A stretch of 64,000 bases of DNA, taken from contig NZ_CP044523.1 in the NCBI RefSeq assembly GCF_008831545.1, forward strand, positions 868,001 to 932,000, written 5' to 3'. The position numbers and the translations under genes were made by a program. Shown in pieces: positions 1 to 9,874 of this stretch. Source of the DNA: Halorussus halophilus. Lineage in GTDB: Archaea > Halobacteriota > Halobacteria > Halobacteriales > Haladaptataceae. Positions within the stretch are counted from its first letter, which is position 1. The number at the start of each line of letters is the position of its first letter. The notes beneath the pieces are model-generated. The model worked only from the letters and a program-made list of their open reading frames with translations. It had not been told where the DNA came from and searched no databases.

Positions 1-1466
1 CCGCCGAACATCTCGCGCATCATCGGGTGCATCTCCATCAGTTGCTCTTCTGCGATTTCCTCGTAGAGCTTGTACGTGATGGAGACGGTCAGCAGGAGAC
101 CGGTCCCGGTGACGTTCCCGATGGTGCCAAGCATGTTCGCCGCGACGGCGAGCAGGCCGACAAGCGCGCCGCCGATGACGGTCACTTGCGGGATGTAGCG
201 TTCCATAACCTTCTCGATGACGCCCGTGTTCTGGCGGAAGCCGGGAATCTGCATCCCGGAGTTCTGAATCTGCTCGGCGGTTGCTTCCGGACCCATGTCG
301 GTCGTCTCGACCCAGAAGATGGCGAAGATGGCACCGCCGATGACCATGAAAGTCAGGTCAACCAGCACGCGGATGATGATCTGCCAGGGTTCGTTACCGG
401 TGCCTGCGAGCCACCACATCCACTGCTGGGGCGACTGAATCGGCGCGAGGTAGTAGAACAGCCCACCCGTGGGTGTCCCGTCCGTGTACGTCCCTAACCA
501 GTTCGGCATCGTAGCCGGCCCGAGCTGGCTGTAGAGGATGCGCCCGAGGAACTGGAGGTTCGCTTGCAGTGCGCGCACGAGAATCATCGGCAGGACGCTC
601 GCGTAGATGAGCTTCACGGGGAAGCGACCACGAGCGCCTTTGACTCGGGCGTGGCTGAGTGGAATCTCCACCCGAACGCTCTCTGCGTAGACGACGATGG
701 CGAAGATGAGCACCGTCGTGACGAGCGCGAGGATGTCTCCGGGTCCAGTCACCAAGTACTGGATGCCACTGCCGGTCAGCAGCGACGGCACGTTCTCGGC
801 ACTACCGGTGATGATACCGATCCACGTCGGGATGAGGCCGGTCGGTCCGTCAAGGCTGGGCCACGCGAAGAGACCACCGATTAGTTTCTGGCTCACGCCT
901 GCGATAATGAACAGGCCGATACCGGAGCCGACGCCCCACTTGCTGACGATTTCGTCCATGAACAGGACGAGAATCCCGCCGACGGCGATTTGCGCGAAGA
1001 TGAGCCACTTGACGCCCATCGTGCCGCCGGGGAACGTCGCGGCTAACGCCTGGCTAGGTGGCAGGAAACTGCCAGCGAACACCATCGGCAGGCCGGTCAG
1101 GAAGATCATGAACACGACCAGCACCTTCTGCAGGCCCTGATAGAGAATCTGGTCGCGGGGGTCGTCGGTGTCGAGACCCAAGAGGTCGGCACCGCCGAGC
1201 AACTGGAGAACGATGCTCGCGGTGACGATTGGACCGATACCGAGCTGTAGAACTGTCCCTTGGCCACCCGCTAACAGCGAGCGGAACTGGCCGAATAGGT
1301 CGGAACCTTGCGCGGCTCCGTACAAGTACACGTTCGTCAGGAAGAAATACAGAACCAGCACGCCTGCCGTCCACCCGAGCTTGCGCTTGAAGGGGACGTG
1401 GCCCTCCGGACGCCGTACGGACGGCATCCGCGTGAGGACTGGTTCTGCAGCCTCTTTCCAACTCAT
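1..1466 (-). CDS. secY: Preprotein translocase subunit SecY (3' end cut by window edge)
   Basis: SecY forms the membrane channel of the Sec translocon. The start MSWKEAAEPVL at 1466 is followed by several hydrophobic membrane segments, such as the stretch around VLVLYFFLTNVYLYG. The visible C-terminus reads EEQLMEMHPMMREMFG, typical of haloarchaeal SecY, so only the last residue or two and the stop lie outside the window. It is the last gene of the ribosomal protein cluster, its usual archaeal place, 171 bp behind L15. The gap holds a T-rich tract, so SecY may also have its own weak promoter. Confidence 0.95.
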   Translation of the reverse strand, partial: MSWKEAAEPVLTRMPSVRRPEGHVPFKRKLGWTAGVLVLYFFLTNVYLYGAAQGSDLFGQFRSLLAGGQGTVLQLGIGPIVTASIVLQLLGGADLLGLDTDDPRDQILYQGLQKVLVVFMIFLTGLPMVFAGSFLPPSQALAATFPGGTMGVKWLIFAQIAVGGILVLFMDEIVSKWGVGSGIGLFIIAGVSQKLIGGLFAWPSLDGPTGLIPTWIGIITGSAENVPSLLTGSGIQYLVTGPGDILALVTTVLIFAIVVYAESVRVEIPLSHARVKGARGRFPVKLIYASVLPMILVRALQANLQFLGRILYSQLGPATMPNWLGTYTDGTPTGGLFYYLAPIQSPQQWMWWLAGTGNEPWQIIIRVLVDLTFMVIGGAIFAIFWVETTDMGPEATAEQIQNSGMQIPGFRQNTGVIEKVMERYIPQVTVIGGALVGLLAVAANMLGTIGNVTGTGLLLTVSITYKLYEEIAEEQLMEMHPMMREMFG

Positions 1467-1522
1467 ATATCCCAACTCATCGCTTGGGGGCTTGTAGGTG
1501 CTTCGCTTTGATTGCCGTGTCG

Positions 1523-1545
1523 GCCGTGCGAAGTGAGTGAACGGC
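1523..1545. repeat. Solitary small hairpin with GCGAAGTGAG-type loop
   Basis: GCCGT and ACGGC form arms around the loop GCGAAGTGAGTGA. The loop resembles those of the hairpins inside trpG and near 63.87 kb, so this looks like a single member of the same hairpin class, here between L15 and SecY. Confidence 0.45.
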
Positions 1546-1604
1546 AAGCGAATTGCTGTGCCAACAGCGGCCACACGAAACAATCGACAGCACCGCAGCT
1601 ACCC

Positions 1605-1637
1605 ACAGAAAAAGAAACGGAAAACGAAAAGACCGCG
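1605..1637 (-). terminator. T-rich tract after L15, possible partial terminator
   Basis: Directly behind the L15 stop, the minus strand carries several runs of 4-5 T. Archaeal RNA polymerase stops at oligo-T in the non-template strand, so this could attenuate transcription between L15 and SecY. No strong GC hairpin is needed or seen at this point. Confidence 0.4.
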
Positions 1638-2126
1638 TTACTCCTCGTCGTCCGAGTCGTCTTCGTCGTCTTCTGCTGCTTCCTCACCGCGCTCGCTGAG
1701 GACGGCTTCGCCGCCGTTCTCTTCGAGTACCTCGACCGCGCTGGCCGAGAAGGCGTCCGCGACGATTTCGAGTTCGTTGTGGAGTTGGTTCGCGCCGAGA
1801 ACCTTCACGGCGTCGGCGTCCCAGGCGTCCTCGACGATTTCGCGTACGTCGATTCGGTAGCCGCCGTCGGTCTCCTCGGCGAGGTCGTCTGCGGCGTACA
1901 GTGCCGCGTCCTCGTCGAGCTTCTGGAGATCGACGGTCAGGACTTCGTCCTGCACCTTCTCCGGGCGCTTGAACCCGTGTTTGCCCAGCGGTTCGTAGTT
2001 GTGGAACTCGTGTTTGGCGCGTCCCGCGCGTCCGCGACCGCCGCGGTGACCGGCACCGCGCCGGTTCTTGTGACTACCGCCGCCGTGCGTGCGAGAGCCG
2101 CGCTGTCGTCGTTTCTTGTCCGTCAT
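1638..2126 (-). CDS. rpl15: 50S ribosomal protein L15 (uL15)
   Basis: Large-subunit protein of 162 residues. The Gly/Arg/His-rich N-terminus (MTDKKRRQRGSRTHGGG, then KNRRGAGHRGGRGRAG) is the rRNA-binding extension of uL15, followed by the globular domain with the motif VKVLGAN. The last residues are strongly acidic (EEAAEDDEDDSDDEE), a haloarchaeal feature. It starts 2 bp behind the L30 stop and is translated in the same operon. Confidence 0.96.
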   Translation of the reverse strand: MTDKKRRQRGSRTHGGGSHKNRRGAGHRGGRGRAGRAKHEFHNYEPLGKHGFKRPEKVQDEVLTVDLQKLDEDAALYAADDLAEETDGGYRIDVREIVEDAWDADAVKVLGANQLHNELEIVADAFSASAVEVLEENGGEAVLSERGEEAAEDDEDDSDDEE

Positions 2127-2128
2127 GG

Positions 2129-2593
2129 TTATCGCATCGCCTTCAGGAGCGAATCGATTTGCTCGGTGTCGTGCTTACCGATTTCGCCACCCTCTTGGAC
2201 GGGGTGTTTCTGTCCGTCGTGGCCGCCACGTGGCGGGTGAAGTCGCAGCACCGGGGAGAGACCCTGCTCGCGCAGCGTCGTCTCCTCGTCGAGTAGTGCC
2301 GACGCGAGGTCGGCGATGTCGTCGTAGTCGGTGTTGTCCGCGACCCACTCGTCGTCCACGTTCTCCGAGCCTTCGAGCGGTTCGGCACGCTTTGCGACGA
2401 GCGTCTCCAGTACGTCCTGGCTCGGCTCGCCGTAGGCGGTGTAGTCGTTGACCTTGGTAATCATTCCGCGGTAGGTATCCTCGTCGGGGACCAGCGCGCA
2501 GTGATTGACCTTGTGGATGTTGAGCATCTCCAAGGTGTCCTTGGTCGTCTGAGCCATATCGACCTCGCCGCGAAGTTGGACGACTGCCTTCAT
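2129..2593 (-). CDS. rpl30: 50S ribosomal protein L30 (uL30)
   Basis: Archaeal-type long L30 of 154 residues; the bacterial protein is about 60. The N-terminus [13 protein letters not shown] and the segment LNIHKVNHCALVPD match the family, and the C-terminus has the archaeal/eukaryotic extension with the RLHPPRGGHDGQKHPVQEGG stretch. Its start overlaps the S5 stop by one base, indicating translational coupling. Confidence 0.96.
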   Translation of the reverse strand: MKAVVQLRGEVDMAQTTKDTLEMLNIHKVNHCALVPDEDTYRGMITKVNDYTAYGEPSQDVLETLVAKRAEPLEGSENVDDEWVADNTDYDDIADLASALLDEETTLREQGLSPVLRLHPPRGGHDGQKHPVQEGGEIGKHDTEQIDSLLKAMR

Positions 2594-3237
2594 CAGTCGG
2601 CCACCTCCTCGGGGTCGAGTCGCTGGCTACGCGGGCCACGCGCCTGTGCGGCGTTGTCCAAGGCGTTGTACGTCGCCTTGGCGAGGTTGAGCGTGGTCCG
2701 GGTGTTGCCGTGGCTCTTGGTCCAAGCGTTTTCGACGCCGCCCAGTTCCAGAATCTTGCGGACGGTGTCGGTCGCCGCGAGACCGAGGCCGGTCGGTGCC
2801 GGAATCAGTTCGACTTCGACACTGCCAGCCTTGCCTTCGGTCTTGCGGGCCAGCGAGTGCGGTCGTTCGCTTCGGTCTTCCCACGACCCACTGCCGCGGT
2901 TCACGCTGATCATGTTGAGCTTGGCGATGTCGATAGCCTTCTGAATCGCCCCGCCAACTTGGTCGTCGCGGCCTTCGGCGTAGCCGACGTAACCGTCGCG
3001 GTTGCCGATGGCGACGACGCAGCGGAACTTCACGCGGCGGCCGGAGTCGGTCATGCGCTGGACCATGTTGATGTCCAGCACTTCGTCTTCAATTCCCGGA
3101 AGGAGTTGATCGACGAGTTCCGGCTCCTTCAGCGGGAGTCCGGAGTTGAGGGCGTCTTCCATCGTGTCGATTTCGCCCTCGGCGACCTTGCGGCCGAGAC
3201 GGGTCTGGGGTTCCCAGCCGTTATGATTTGCACACAT
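2593..3237 (-). CDS. rps5: 30S ribosomal protein S5 (uS5)
   Basis: Small-subunit protein of 214 residues involved in decoding accuracy and mRNA entry. N-terminal motif [18 protein letters not shown], the double-stranded RNA-binding-like S5 domain ([21 protein letters not shown]) and the C-terminal domain with [14 protein letters not shown] are all visible. It lies between L18 (3 bp upstream) and L30 (1-bp overlap), the standard spc order. Confidence 0.97.
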   Translation of the reverse strand: MCANHNGWEPQTRLGRKVAEGEIDTMEDALNSGLPLKEPELVDQLLPGIEDEVLDINMVQRMTDSGRRVKFRCVVAIGNRDGYVGYAEGRDDQVGGAIQKAIDIAKLNMISVNRGSGSWEDRSERPHSLARKTEGKAGSVEVELIPAPTGLGLAATDTVRKILELGGVENAWTKSHGNTRTTLNLAKATYNALDNAAQARGPRSQRLDPEEVAD

Positions 3238-3240
3238 ACG

Positions 3241-3792
3241 TTAGTCCTCCATGAGGTTCTCTCGCACTTCGTCGAAGTGCTCGGGTAGTTCGGTGGCGTC
3301 GAAGTCTCCGCTGTACAGCGACTCGTCGAGCTGTTCTGCGTACTCGGCGATGTGCTCGCCGCGGTTGCGCGACCAGTCTGCGAGCACGCTGTCGTTGTGC
3401 GGAATTTCGAGGCCAGCGTCGATTGCGCCTTCCTGTACTGCGAACACCTTGCTACCGGGCGTTGCGGTGTTCAGGCCGATGTCGAGGACTGCTTCCTCGT
3501 ATCCGGCGTCGAGTGCGCGTTGACCGAGCAGGAGGCCGGTCAGGTACGCGCTCGGCAGGTTGCCCGTCGGGGCTTCCCAGCCATACTCTTCGAGGTCTCC
3601 GGAGTACGCGGCCGCGACCGTGTCGTCACCGTCGGGGGCCATCGTGACCAGCTGCGCCCTGGTGTGCTGGTTGCTCTTGCGAGCGACCAGACGCGGCTTG
3701 CCCGATTTCAGCAGGCGCAACCTCTGATGGTAGTCAGTCCGGACCTCGCGCCGACGTCGCATCGGCACCGTGTATCGTGGTCCTGTTGCCAT
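3241..3792 (-). CDS. rpl18: 50S ribosomal protein L18 (uL18)
   Basis: 5S rRNA-binding protein of 183 residues. The N-terminal YTVPMRRRREVRTDYHQRL with the following KSGKPRLVARKSNQH is the uL18 5S rRNA-contact region, and the central TGLLLGQRALDAG segment also fits. The N-terminal methionine at 3792 leaves 2 bp to the L19e stop. The acidic C-terminus is usual in haloarchaea. Confidence 0.96.
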   Translation of the reverse strand: MATGPRYTVPMRRRREVRTDYHQRLRLLKSGKPRLVARKSNQHTRAQLVTMAPDGDDTVAAAYSGDLEEYGWEAPTGNLPSAYLTGLLLGQRALDAGYEEAVLDIGLNTATPGSKVFAVQEGAIDAGLEIPHNDSVLADWSRNRGEHIAEYAEQLDESLYSGDFDATELPEHFDEVRENLMED

Positions 3793-3794
3793 TG

Positions 3795-4235
3795 TTAGTA
3801 GTTACTCTCGATGTAGTTGAGCAGGTAGCGGACGCTGCGGAACTCTCCACCCTTGGCCTTGTCGTAGAGGTCGCGGTACTGCGAACTCGTGATTTCGCCT
3901 TCGGCGCGGAGTTCCTTGAGCTTCCGCCGCTGTGCTCGGATCGTCTTTTCCCACTGTTCTTTCTTGTCCTGTCGGCCGCCCGCTTTGCCGCGGCGCGAAC
4001 CGGGGCCGGTCTGGTGACCGTAGTCCCGCTTCGCCTGCCGCTCGCGTGCGCGGCCTCGGGAGTTGCCCTTCTTGTCCTTGGCCTTGATCGACCCTTCGTC
4101 TACGAGTTCGCGGATGTCCTCGCGGGTAATCGCTTCCACGATGGACCCCTGCGCTTCTGGGTCGAACCAGACGCGGTTCTGCCCGACGTCCAACACGTCG
4201 GCAGCGAGTCGCTTCTGTGCAGATAGGTCGCTCAT
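3795..4235 (-). CDS. rpl19e: 50S ribosomal protein L19e (eL19)
   Basis: Archaeal/eukaryotic-specific large-subunit protein, 146 residues. Start [18 protein letters not shown] and the basic stretch [20 protein letters not shown] are family hallmarks. It is mostly helical with long basic arms. The start overlaps the L32e stop by 4 bases (ATGA), pointing to coupled translation. Confidence 0.96.
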   Translation of the reverse strand: MSDLSAQKRLAADVLDVGQNRVWFDPEAQGSIVEAITREDIRELVDEGSIKAKDKKGNSRGRARERQAKRDYGHQTGPGSRRGKAGGRQDKKEQWEKTIRAQRRKLKELRAEGEITSSQYRDLYDKAKGGEFRSVRYLLNYIESNY

Positions 4236-4939
4236 TGGTCAACCTCCACTTCGACGTAGGTCGGGTTGAGAACGCGAATGTCGCGCTCTTCTGCTTCCTC
4301 TTCGATGCGCTCGCGCTTACGAGAGCCGACTTTCGAGGCGATGCGGACCGCTTCCGTGTCGCCATCGACGCCTTCGAGGTCGTCCACATTGTGGACGTAC
4401 ACTTCTTCGAAGCCGCTCGGGTGCTTGCCGCGCACCTCGGTCGGCGTTCGGAAGCCAGCCTCGACCTTCGGGCCTTTGCCCTTGATGCCACGGCGCTGCT
4501 TGCTCAGCTTGCCGCGGGGGCGTCGCCACGAGGTCGGCGTGCGCTTCTTCTTGTGGTAGTCCTGCCGGTTGAACTGCGGCTTGCCCACGCGCTTTCGCTC
4601 GTTGAGCAGGCGCTCTTCGTTCTCCGAGAGGTCCGGCGTCTTCTCGACCAGCCCGCGTGGCTGGAGTTCGGTCTCGACGTCTTCGGCCGGTTCTTCCTCG
4701 GCCTCTTCCGTCTCGTCCTCTTCGATTTCTGCCTCGGTGTCCTCTTCGACTTCGAGTCCACCGACGTCGGCCTTGATACGCGCGGCGAGCGCGTTGCCGA
4801 TACCTTCGACGTCCGCGAGGTCGTCTTGGTCGGCGGCGGCGACGTCTTCGACGGACTCGAATCCGGCGTCTCGCAGTGCGTCGGCCTTGCTCGCGCCGAC
4901 GCCGCTGATGTCTTCGAGTTCCTGTGGTTCGTCTGCCAT
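4232..4939 (-). CDS. rpl32e: 50S ribosomal protein L32e (eL32) with N-terminal helix-hairpin-helix extension
   Basis: 235 residues, about 100 longer than a minimal eL32. Residues 1-60 contain two helix-hairpin-helix-like units ([19 protein letters not shown] and [18 protein letters not shown]), followed by a very acidic linker ([19 protein letters not shown]) and then the eL32 core from about residue 110 ([19 protein letters not shown]). The extension is common in haloarchaeal L32e; its role is not shown by the sequence. Overlaps L19e by 4 bp and follows L6 by 3 bp. Confidence 0.95.
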   Translation of the reverse strand: MADEPQELEDISGVGASKADALRDAGFESVEDVAAADQDDLADVEGIGNALAARIKADVGGLEVEEDTEAEIEEDETEEAEEEPAEDVETELQPRGLVEKTPDLSENEERLLNERKRVGKPQFNRQDYHKKKRTPTSWRRPRGKLSKQRRGIKGKGPKVEAGFRTPTEVRGKHPSGFEEVYVHNVDDLEGVDGDTEAVRIASKVGSRKRERIEEEAEERDIRVLNPTYVEVEVDQ

Positions 4940-4942
4940 GCG

Positions 4943-5479
4943 TTAGGCACCTCCCGTCGAGGGTTTCTCGGTGATGTACACGCCGTCCTGGAAGACGCGC
5001 GTGTCCTTGCCACTGACGCGGGTCAACTGCTCGATGTCGGCGGCCGTCTGGCCGACGTCTTCGATGTTGGGTCCGCTCAGGTGCAGCGTTTCGTCGTCCA
5101 CGTTGACGTCGGTGTCACCGTGGATGTTGGTACGTCGAGCCGCCTTCTCACCGAGGAAGTTCTCGATGACGACTTCGTCGCCCTCGGCGCGGACCTGCAT
5201 CGGGAAGTGAGAGTAGAAGACTTCCATCGTGTACTCCCAGCCCTCGGTCACGCCGTGGAACATGTTCGAAATGTGACTTTCGAACGTCCCGATGGTCGCG
5301 TTCGTCTTGGCGTCCTCGACGTCGCTCTCGATGACGATAACGCCGTCGTCCACACTCACCGACACGTCGGGGTACCAGAGTCGTCGCGTGACGCTTCCGT
5401 TCGGCCCTTCGACGGTCAAGTCGAGGTGGTCTACCTCGGCGCTTACGTCGTCCGGAATCTGTAGTTCTGTTCGTGCCAT
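4943..5479 (-). CDS. rpl6: 50S ribosomal protein L6 (uL6)
   Basis: 178 residues from the start MARTELQIPDDV at 5479. The frame stays open upstream to 5512, but that would overlap S8, and MARTEL is the family start. The motif LDLTVEGPNGSVTRRLWYP and the second L6 repeat (VYITEKP near the end) identify it. uL6 binds near the sarcin-ricin loop. It sits 4 bp behind the S8 stop in spc order. Confidence 0.96.
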   Translation of the reverse strand: MARTELQIPDDVSAEVDHLDLTVEGPNGSVTRRLWYPDVSVSVDDGVIVIESDVEDAKTNATIGTFESHISNMFHGVTEGWEYTMEVFYSHFPMQVRAEGDEVVIENFLGEKAARRTNIHGDTDVNVDDETLHLSGPNIEDVGQTAADIEQLTRVSGKDTRVFQDGVYITEKPSTGGA

Positions 5480-5483
5480 TGTT

Positions 5484-5876
5484 CTAGTAGACGTACGCGA
5501 TGACTTGGCCACCGACGCCCTGGTCGCGGGCTTCGTAGTGGCTCATGACGCCGTGGCTGGTCGTGACGACGAGTGCCCCGTAGTCGCGGGCCGGGAGGAA
5601 TCGCTTCTCCCACTTCTCGAAGTCGTCGGCACCCGCAGAGTAGCGGGGCTTGACGGCGCCACAGTCGTTTATCGCGCCCTTCAGTTCGACCTCGAACTCG
5701 CCAGCTTTGCCGTCGTCGACGAACTCGAAGCCGTCGATGTACCCTCGGTCGTAGAAGACTTCGAGTACGCTGCCGATTTCGTTCGAGGCGGGTTGTACCG
5801 TGTGGTCCAGGTGTCCGACGCTCTCGGCGTTGTCGATGCCCGACAGCGCGTTGGACAGCGGATCGTTTCCTGCCAT
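5484..5876 (-). CDS. rps8: 30S ribosomal protein S8 (uS8)
   Basis: 130 residues starting [18 protein letters not shown] at 5876; the frame is open further upstream, but that part lies within S14. The C-terminal motif [24 protein letters not shown] is diagnostic for S8, which binds 16S rRNA helix 21 and is a classic operon autoregulator in bacteria. Gap of 2 bp to S14. Confidence 0.96.
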   Translation of the reverse strand: MAGNDPLSNALSGIDNAESVGHLDHTVQPASNEIGSVLEVFYDRGYIDGFEFVDDGKAGEFEVELKGAINDCGAVKPRYSAGADDFEKWEKRFLPARDYGALVVTTSHGVMSHYEARDQGVGGQVIAYVY

Positions 5877-5878
5877 AG

Positions 5879-6061
5879 TTATCGATACTTCTTGAAGCCC
5901 ATGCTGCGGGCGATTTCTCGGAAGCACTGGCGACAGAGGTTGATGTCGTACTTGCCGACGAGCCCCTGTTTGCGGCCACAGCGCTGGCACTCTTCGAATT
6001 GGCCAGTGCGCTTGGCGGCGTGCTCGCCAGTCGCTTCGCTCTCGTTTTCGCTCTCGCTCAT
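5879..6061 (-). CDS. rps14: 30S ribosomal protein S14, zinc-binding type (uS14)
   Basis: Short 60-residue S14 with the zinc ribbon C25-x2-C28 (CQRC) and C43-x2-C46 (CRQC) and the C-terminal [13 protein letters not shown]. Assembles into the head of the 30S subunit. Overlaps the L5 stop by 4 bp. Confidence 0.96.
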   Translation of the reverse strand: MSESENESEATGEHAAKRTGQFEECQRCGRKQGLVGKYDINLCRQCFREIARSMGFKKYR

Positions 6062-6582
6062 TCGTTGACCTCCACGTCGAAGTTCGCTTCGAGGAACGCG
6101 ATGGCGTCCTCGGCGTTCAGCTTATGACCCGACGGAACCTGTCGCGTCACCTTATCGCGCTTCGAGATACGGTAGCCGGGGCGGACGAGGTTGACGGTGA
6201 CGTCCAGCCCGTAGATACCGATGTTCGGGTCGTACTCCTGGCTCGGGAACTCCGTGTGTTCCTCGACGCCGAAGCTGAAGTTACCCGTCTCGTCGAACTG
6301 CTTAGCCGACACGTCGGCGACCGACAGTGCAGTCTGGAGGAACTCCTCGGCGTCCTCGTCGCGCAGGGTGACCTTCGCACCGATGGGGTCGCCCTGACGG
6401 ATGCCGAACTCCGGCTTCGTGGACTTCGACAGCGTGCGGACGCTCTGCTGTCCGGTCACGCTTTCGAGGATGTCCTCTGCGTTCGCGAGTTCGCGGCCAC
6501 CCTCGCCGACGCCCATGTGGACGACGACCTTCTCGATGGTGGGTTCGCGCATCTCGTGGAAGTCAGCTTCTGCTTCGCTCAT
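6058..6582 (-). CDS. rpl5: 50S ribosomal protein L5 (uL5)
   Basis: 174 residues; binds 5S rRNA and contacts the P-site tRNA. Recognisable by [27 protein letters not shown] and the downstream [12 protein letters not shown]-like stretch ([17 protein letters not shown]). Flanked by 4-bp overlaps with S4e and S14, so translation is coupled on both sides. Confidence 0.96.
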   Translation of the reverse strand: MSEAEADFHEMREPTIEKVVVHMGVGEGGRELANAEDILESVTGQQSVRTLSKSTKPEFGIRQGDPIGAKVTLRDEDAEEFLQTALSVADVSAKQFDETGNFSFGVEEHTEFPSQEYDPNIGIYGLDVTVNLVRPGYRISKRDKVTRQVPSGHKLNAEDAIAFLEANFDVEVNE

Positions 6583-7280
6583 TCGTCATCACCTGTGAAG
6601 TTCTCGTCGATGACGACGACGTACTCCTCGACGGTCTCGAACGTGTCGTCGTCGGTCTCGACGACGACGTTGTTCGAACCGCTGCCTGGCGTGACCTGAA
6701 TGTCGGTGACTTCACCGATGTCGCCCGCGTGGGAACCGCGGACGGCGGTCACGAGGCTGCCCTCTTCGTACGGGAAGTGGGCGACGATTTCGTCGTCGTC
6801 GTTGCTGACGACGATGGAGTCTTTCGTGTCGTACTCGCTTCCGTCCTCGATGACCAGGTTCTGGCCGTCGTGGAGGTTGAGTTGCGTCTGGCCGCCTTCG
6901 ACCAGCGTCTTGTTCTCGATCTTGGCCAGTTTGCTACCGGCGGCGTCTGCATCGACGGGGGTCAGCGCGAGCCGACCGCCCTCGTCGGGGAAGACGCGGT
7001 AGTACTCCTCGCGTTCGGTGAACGCGAGAATGTCGAACATCCCGATGGGTCGGGACTCGGAGACGCCTTCGACGCCGTTGACCAGCACGTTACCCTCGTC
7101 GAGAGCGTAGCGTGCTTCCTTCTTCGACTGGACGTACCCCAGCACGTCCCGAAGGACGATGAGGAGGGGGACGCCGTCTTCGCCGTGGGGGCCCGCGTCG
7201 GCCTTCACGGTGAAGGTCTCGGTCTTCCGTGCGACCGGCCAAGATTTCGGTACGGAGAGTCGTTTCTGGTGGTTGCTCAT
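6579..7280 (-). CDS. rps4e: 30S ribosomal protein S4e (eS4)
   Basis: Archaeal/eukaryotic small-subunit protein of 233 residues. The order is an N-terminal S4e region ([17 protein letters not shown]), an S4-like RNA-binding stretch ([17 protein letters not shown]), the central domain (GMFDILAF) and a C-terminal KOW motif ([18 protein letters not shown]). Four-base overlaps with L24 and L5. Confidence 0.96.
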   Translation of the reverse strand: MSNHQKRLSVPKSWPVARKTETFTVKADAGPHGEDGVPLLIVLRDVLGYVQSKKEARYALDEGNVLVNGVEGVSESRPIGMFDILAFTEREEYYRVFPDEGGRLALTPVDADAAGSKLAKIENKTLVEGGQTQLNLHDGQNLVIEDGSEYDTKDSIVVSNDDDEIVAHFPYEEGSLVTAVRGSHAGDIGEVTDIQVTPGSGSNNVVVETDDDTFETVEEYVVVIDENFTGDDE

Positions 7281-7633
7281 TCGTTCTCACCCTCAAGTCG
7301 CGCCTCGCGGCGGTCGTCTTCGAGGTCGAGTTCGGTCACGCGAAGGTTGCTCGCGTCGAGCGGGCGAAGCACTTCTTCGCCGTCTGCTTTCTCGACGGTG
7401 ACATCTTCGACGAACACGACCTCGTCACGCAGGTCAACGCTCTCGACTTCGGCTTCTTCGCCTGCGAAGTCGCCGCGAAGGATTTCGACGGTGTCGCCCG
7501 CGTTGACGCGGACGCTCCGCTGGTCGTACTCCTCGCGGAGGTCGTCGGAAAGCGTCGAACTGACCTGCTTGTGCCGCTCGTGGAGCGAGGCGTTCGATTT
7601 CTGGTTTCGCTGTTTGCTCGGTTGTTCAGTCAT
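7277..7633 (-). CDS. rpl24: 50S ribosomal protein L24 (uL24)
   Basis: 118 residues with a KOW motif ([23 protein letters not shown]) and the haloarchaeal basic N-terminus ([19 protein letters not shown]). An assembly-initiator protein near the exit tunnel. Overlaps L14 and S4e by 4 bp each. Confidence 0.95.
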   Translation of the reverse strand: MTEQPSKQRNQKSNASLHERHKQVSSTLSDDLREEYDQRSVRVNAGDTVEILRGDFAGEEAEVESVDLRDEVVFVEDVTVEKADGEEVLRPLDASNLRVTELDLEDDRREARLEGENE

Positions 7634-8028
7634 ACTATCATCGTCGCGGTACTCGCGATACTTCCGAACCGCTCTGCGACCTCCCGCGCGATGGGACCCT
7701 TGATTTCGGTCCCGCGCGGTTCCTCCATCTCGTCGATGATGACGGCAGCGTTGTCTTCGAACTTGACGCGCTGACCGTCGGGACGACGGATGGATTTTCG
7801 CTGGCGGACGATGACGGCTTCGAGTACCTGCCGACGCATTTCGGGGGTACCCTTCGTCACCGACACCGTCACCTTGTCGCCGATGCCCGCGAGCGGGTGG
7901 CGACTTTTCGTGCCAGAGTAGCCGGAGACGCTGATGACCTTGACTTCTCGTGCGCCGGTGTTGTCGGCACAGTTCAGCAGGGAGCCTTTTTCGAGGCCCT
8001 GCGTCACGTCAGCTTTGAGTGCTTCCAT
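7630..8028 (-). CDS. rpl14: 50S ribosomal protein L14 (uL14)
   Basis: 132 residues. [20 protein letters not shown] and the motif [20 protein letters not shown] are the uL14 signature. It lies at the subunit interface. One-base overlap with S17 and 4-base overlap with L24. Confidence 0.96.
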   Translation of the reverse strand: MEALKADVTQGLEKGSLLNCADNTGAREVKVISVSGYSGTKSRHPLAGIGDKVTVSVTKGTPEMRRQVLEAVIVRQRKSIRRPDGQRVKFEDNAAVIIDEMEEPRGTEIKGPIAREVAERFGSIASTATMIV

Positions 8029-8360
8029 CAGTCGTCACCTCCGGCCGCCGTCGTCTCGACGACGACGTGGCTCTTGGTCTTCGAAAGCGGTCTTGTCTCT
8101 GCGATACGAACCGTGTCGCCGACTTCCAGTTCCAGGCATTCCGGCGCGTGTGCCGGGACGCGCGACCGACGTTTCATGAATCGGTCGTACTTCGGAACCG
8201 GAACGTCGTATTCGCGTTCGACGATCACGGTCTTGTCCATGTCTGTGGAGGCGACTTCACCTTCGAGCGTCTGACCGCGCACGGAAAGCGTTCCGTGGAA
8301 CGGGCAGTTCTCGTCGGAGCAGGTCTCCTCCGGTTCTTCTACGTTCAGTCCTATCGCCAT
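8028..8360 (-). CDS. rps17: 30S ribosomal protein S17 (uS17)
   Basis: 110 residues with an OB fold. The archaeal N-terminal region has the short motif [12 protein letters not shown], followed by the core ([21 protein letters not shown]) and the [16 protein letters not shown]-like end ([17 protein letters not shown]). The first codons overlap the end of the RNase P gene by 10 bp. Confidence 0.96.
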   Translation of the reverse strand: MAIGLNVEEPEETCSDENCPFHGTLSVRGQTLEGEVASTDMDKTVIVEREYDVPVPKYDRFMKRRSRVPAHAPECLELEVGDTVRIAETRPLSKTKSHVVVETTAAGGDD

Positions 8361-8734
8361 CGTGATTCACCGTTAGTTTCGGTGCGCAGTGCGGGGCGCG
8401 AGAGCAGACGCCCGCCATCCACCGTAACGTAGGCCACGCCCTCGCAAAGACCAGACTGACCGGAGCGGACTCCGGCAGTTTCCGACCCAAGTTTGGACGC
8501 AGTCCCCGACTCGTTGGCCGAGTCGGCAGCTTCATCTGTAAGCGCGAACTCGAAGGTTGCGCCCCGCTTTGGCACCTGTCGCACCCGGTCGGCAGACGCG
8601 ACACTCAACGTGCCCTGCGTCTCCGCGACGACCGTTCCCTCGATTCCGACGAGGGTGTCGTTGGTCGCCGCGACGACGCGGACGGGCAGTCCGTTGAGTT
8701 CGTGTCGCGTCAGCGTCTCGGGTGTGAGTGGCAT
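8351..8734 (-). CDS. rnp1: Ribonuclease P protein component 1 (Rpp29/Pop4 type)
   Basis: 127 residues from [16 protein letters not shown] at 8734; the open frame upstream lies inside L29. The Sm-like core reads [18 protein letters not shown] and [12 protein letters not shown], as in archaeal Rpp29, a protein subunit of RNase P that helps position pre-tRNA. Residues about 75-105 are a low-complexity Ser/Gly insertion. The gene sits between L29 and S17, its usual archaeal location, which ties tRNA processing to ribosome synthesis. Confidence 0.93.
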   Translation of the reverse strand: MPLTPETLTRHELNGLPVRVVAATNDTLVGIEGTVVAETQGTLSVASADRVRQVPKRGATFEFALTDEAADSANESGTASKLGSETAGVRSGQSGLCEGVAYVTVDGGRLLSRPALRTETNGESRWR

Positions 8735-8744
8735 TGTCGTGTGG

Positions 8745-8960
8745 TTATTCTTCGTCGCTGAGGTCGCCTTCCTCGCGCTGAATCGTCTTGATTCGCGCGA
8801 TGGTGCGACGCAGTTCGCTGAAGCGACCGGGGTCCTCGGGGGCACCACCGGCGGCCTTGACGGCCTTCGCGTTCAGCAGTTCGTTTTCGAGGTCTTCGAG
8901 TTCGGCCTCCCGCTCGGCGGGGGTCATGTCTCGAATCTCTTCGGTGTGCAGGATCGCCAT
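8745..8960 (-). CDS. rpl29: 50S ribosomal protein L29 (uL29)
   Basis: 71-residue two-helix protein near the tunnel exit: [18 protein letters not shown] followed by [10 protein letters not shown] and [13 protein letters not shown]. One-base overlap with S3 upstream and a 10-bp gap to rnp1. Confidence 0.95.
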   Translation of the reverse strand: MAILHTEEIRDMTPAEREAELEDLENELLNAKAVKAAGGAPEDPGRFSELRRTIARIKTIQREEGDLSDEE

Positions 8961-9874
8961 TATTCCTCACTCTCCTCGGACTCGTCGTCCATTTCGTCGA
9001 GGAGTTCTTCGGCTTCCTGTTCGACCTCTTCTTCGAGTTCGTCCAGTTCTTCTTCGACCGACGTGTCCGAGTCCTCCTCGGCCGTCTCGGTCTCGTCCTC
9101 GATGACTTCCTCGACGACGTCCTCGTCTACCTCTTCGGCACCGGGTTCGGCCGATTCCGCTTCGGCATCTTCCTCGGTACGAAGCTCTTCGAGTTCCTCG
9201 TCAGTTGGCTCGTCGAGGAGCTCTTCGAGACCTTCCTCGTTGGCCTCGACGGCCTCCGGGACGAGTTCTTCGGGGCTCGCGCCCTCCTCGATTTCGAAGT
9301 CGTCGGGGAGGTTGGCTCCCGGCGGGATGATTTTGACGTCTACGCCGATGGTACCGAGCTTCATCACTGCGACGCCCTGACCGTGGTCAACGATGTCCTC
9401 GGCGGGTTCGCCGTTGTGCTTGATGTAGCCGCGGTTGAACTTCTCTACGCGCGAGCGAGCGCCCGTGACCTTGCCGGACAGGACGATCTCCGCGCCCAGC
9501 GCGCCCGAATCCATGATTCGGTCGATGGTCGTGTGACCCGCCTTGCGGAAGTACCAGCCACGCTCCAGTGCGTTGGCCAGTCGGTCCGCGACGATGCGGG
9601 CGTTCAGGTCCGGCTCGTCCACCTCTTGGACGTCGATTTGCGGGTCTTCGAGGTCGAACCGCTCTTCGAGCTGGGTGGTAATCTTCCGGATGTTCTTCCC
9701 GCCCTTGCCGATGACCATGCCGGGTTTCTCGGCCTTGAGCACGATTTGGGTGCCCATCGGCGTCTTGGCGACGTCCATGCCGCCGTAGCCTGCGCGGCCG
9801 AGTTCGTCGGCGAAGTACTCGTCTATCTGCGACCGTTGCAGGCCGTCTTCGATGAACTCGTGTTCGTCTGCCAT
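8960..9874 (-). CDS. rps3: 30S ribosomal protein S3 (uS3) with long acidic tail
   Basis: 304 residues. The type II KH domain carries the [12 protein letters not shown] loop at about 54-65, then the S3 C-terminal domain ([36 protein letters not shown]). From about residue 214 on there is a nearly uninterrupted Glu/Asp-rich tail of some 90 residues, longer than in non-halophiles. S3 forms part of the mRNA entry channel. Single-base overlaps with L22 and L29. Confidence 0.96.
   Translation of the reverse strand: MADEHEFIEDGLQRSQIDEYFADELGRAGYGGMDVAKTPMGTQIVLKAEKPGMVIGKGGKNIRKITTQLEERFDLEDPQIDVQEVDEPDLNARIVADRLANALERGWYFRKAGHTTIDRIMDSGALGAEIVLSGKVTGARSRVEKFNRGYIKHNGEPAEDIVDHGQGVAVMKLGTIGVDVKIIPPGANLPDDFEIEEGASPEELVPEAVEANEEGLEELLDEPTDEELEELRTEEDAEAESAEPGAEEVDEDVVEEVIEDETETAEEDSDTSVEEELDELEEEVEQEAEELLDEMDDESEESEE

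Noticed and set aside
5480-5512. Longer N-terminus for L6 (start at 5512)
   Set aside because: It would run into the S8 coding end and adds residues not found in the family; MARTEL at 5479 is the normal start.
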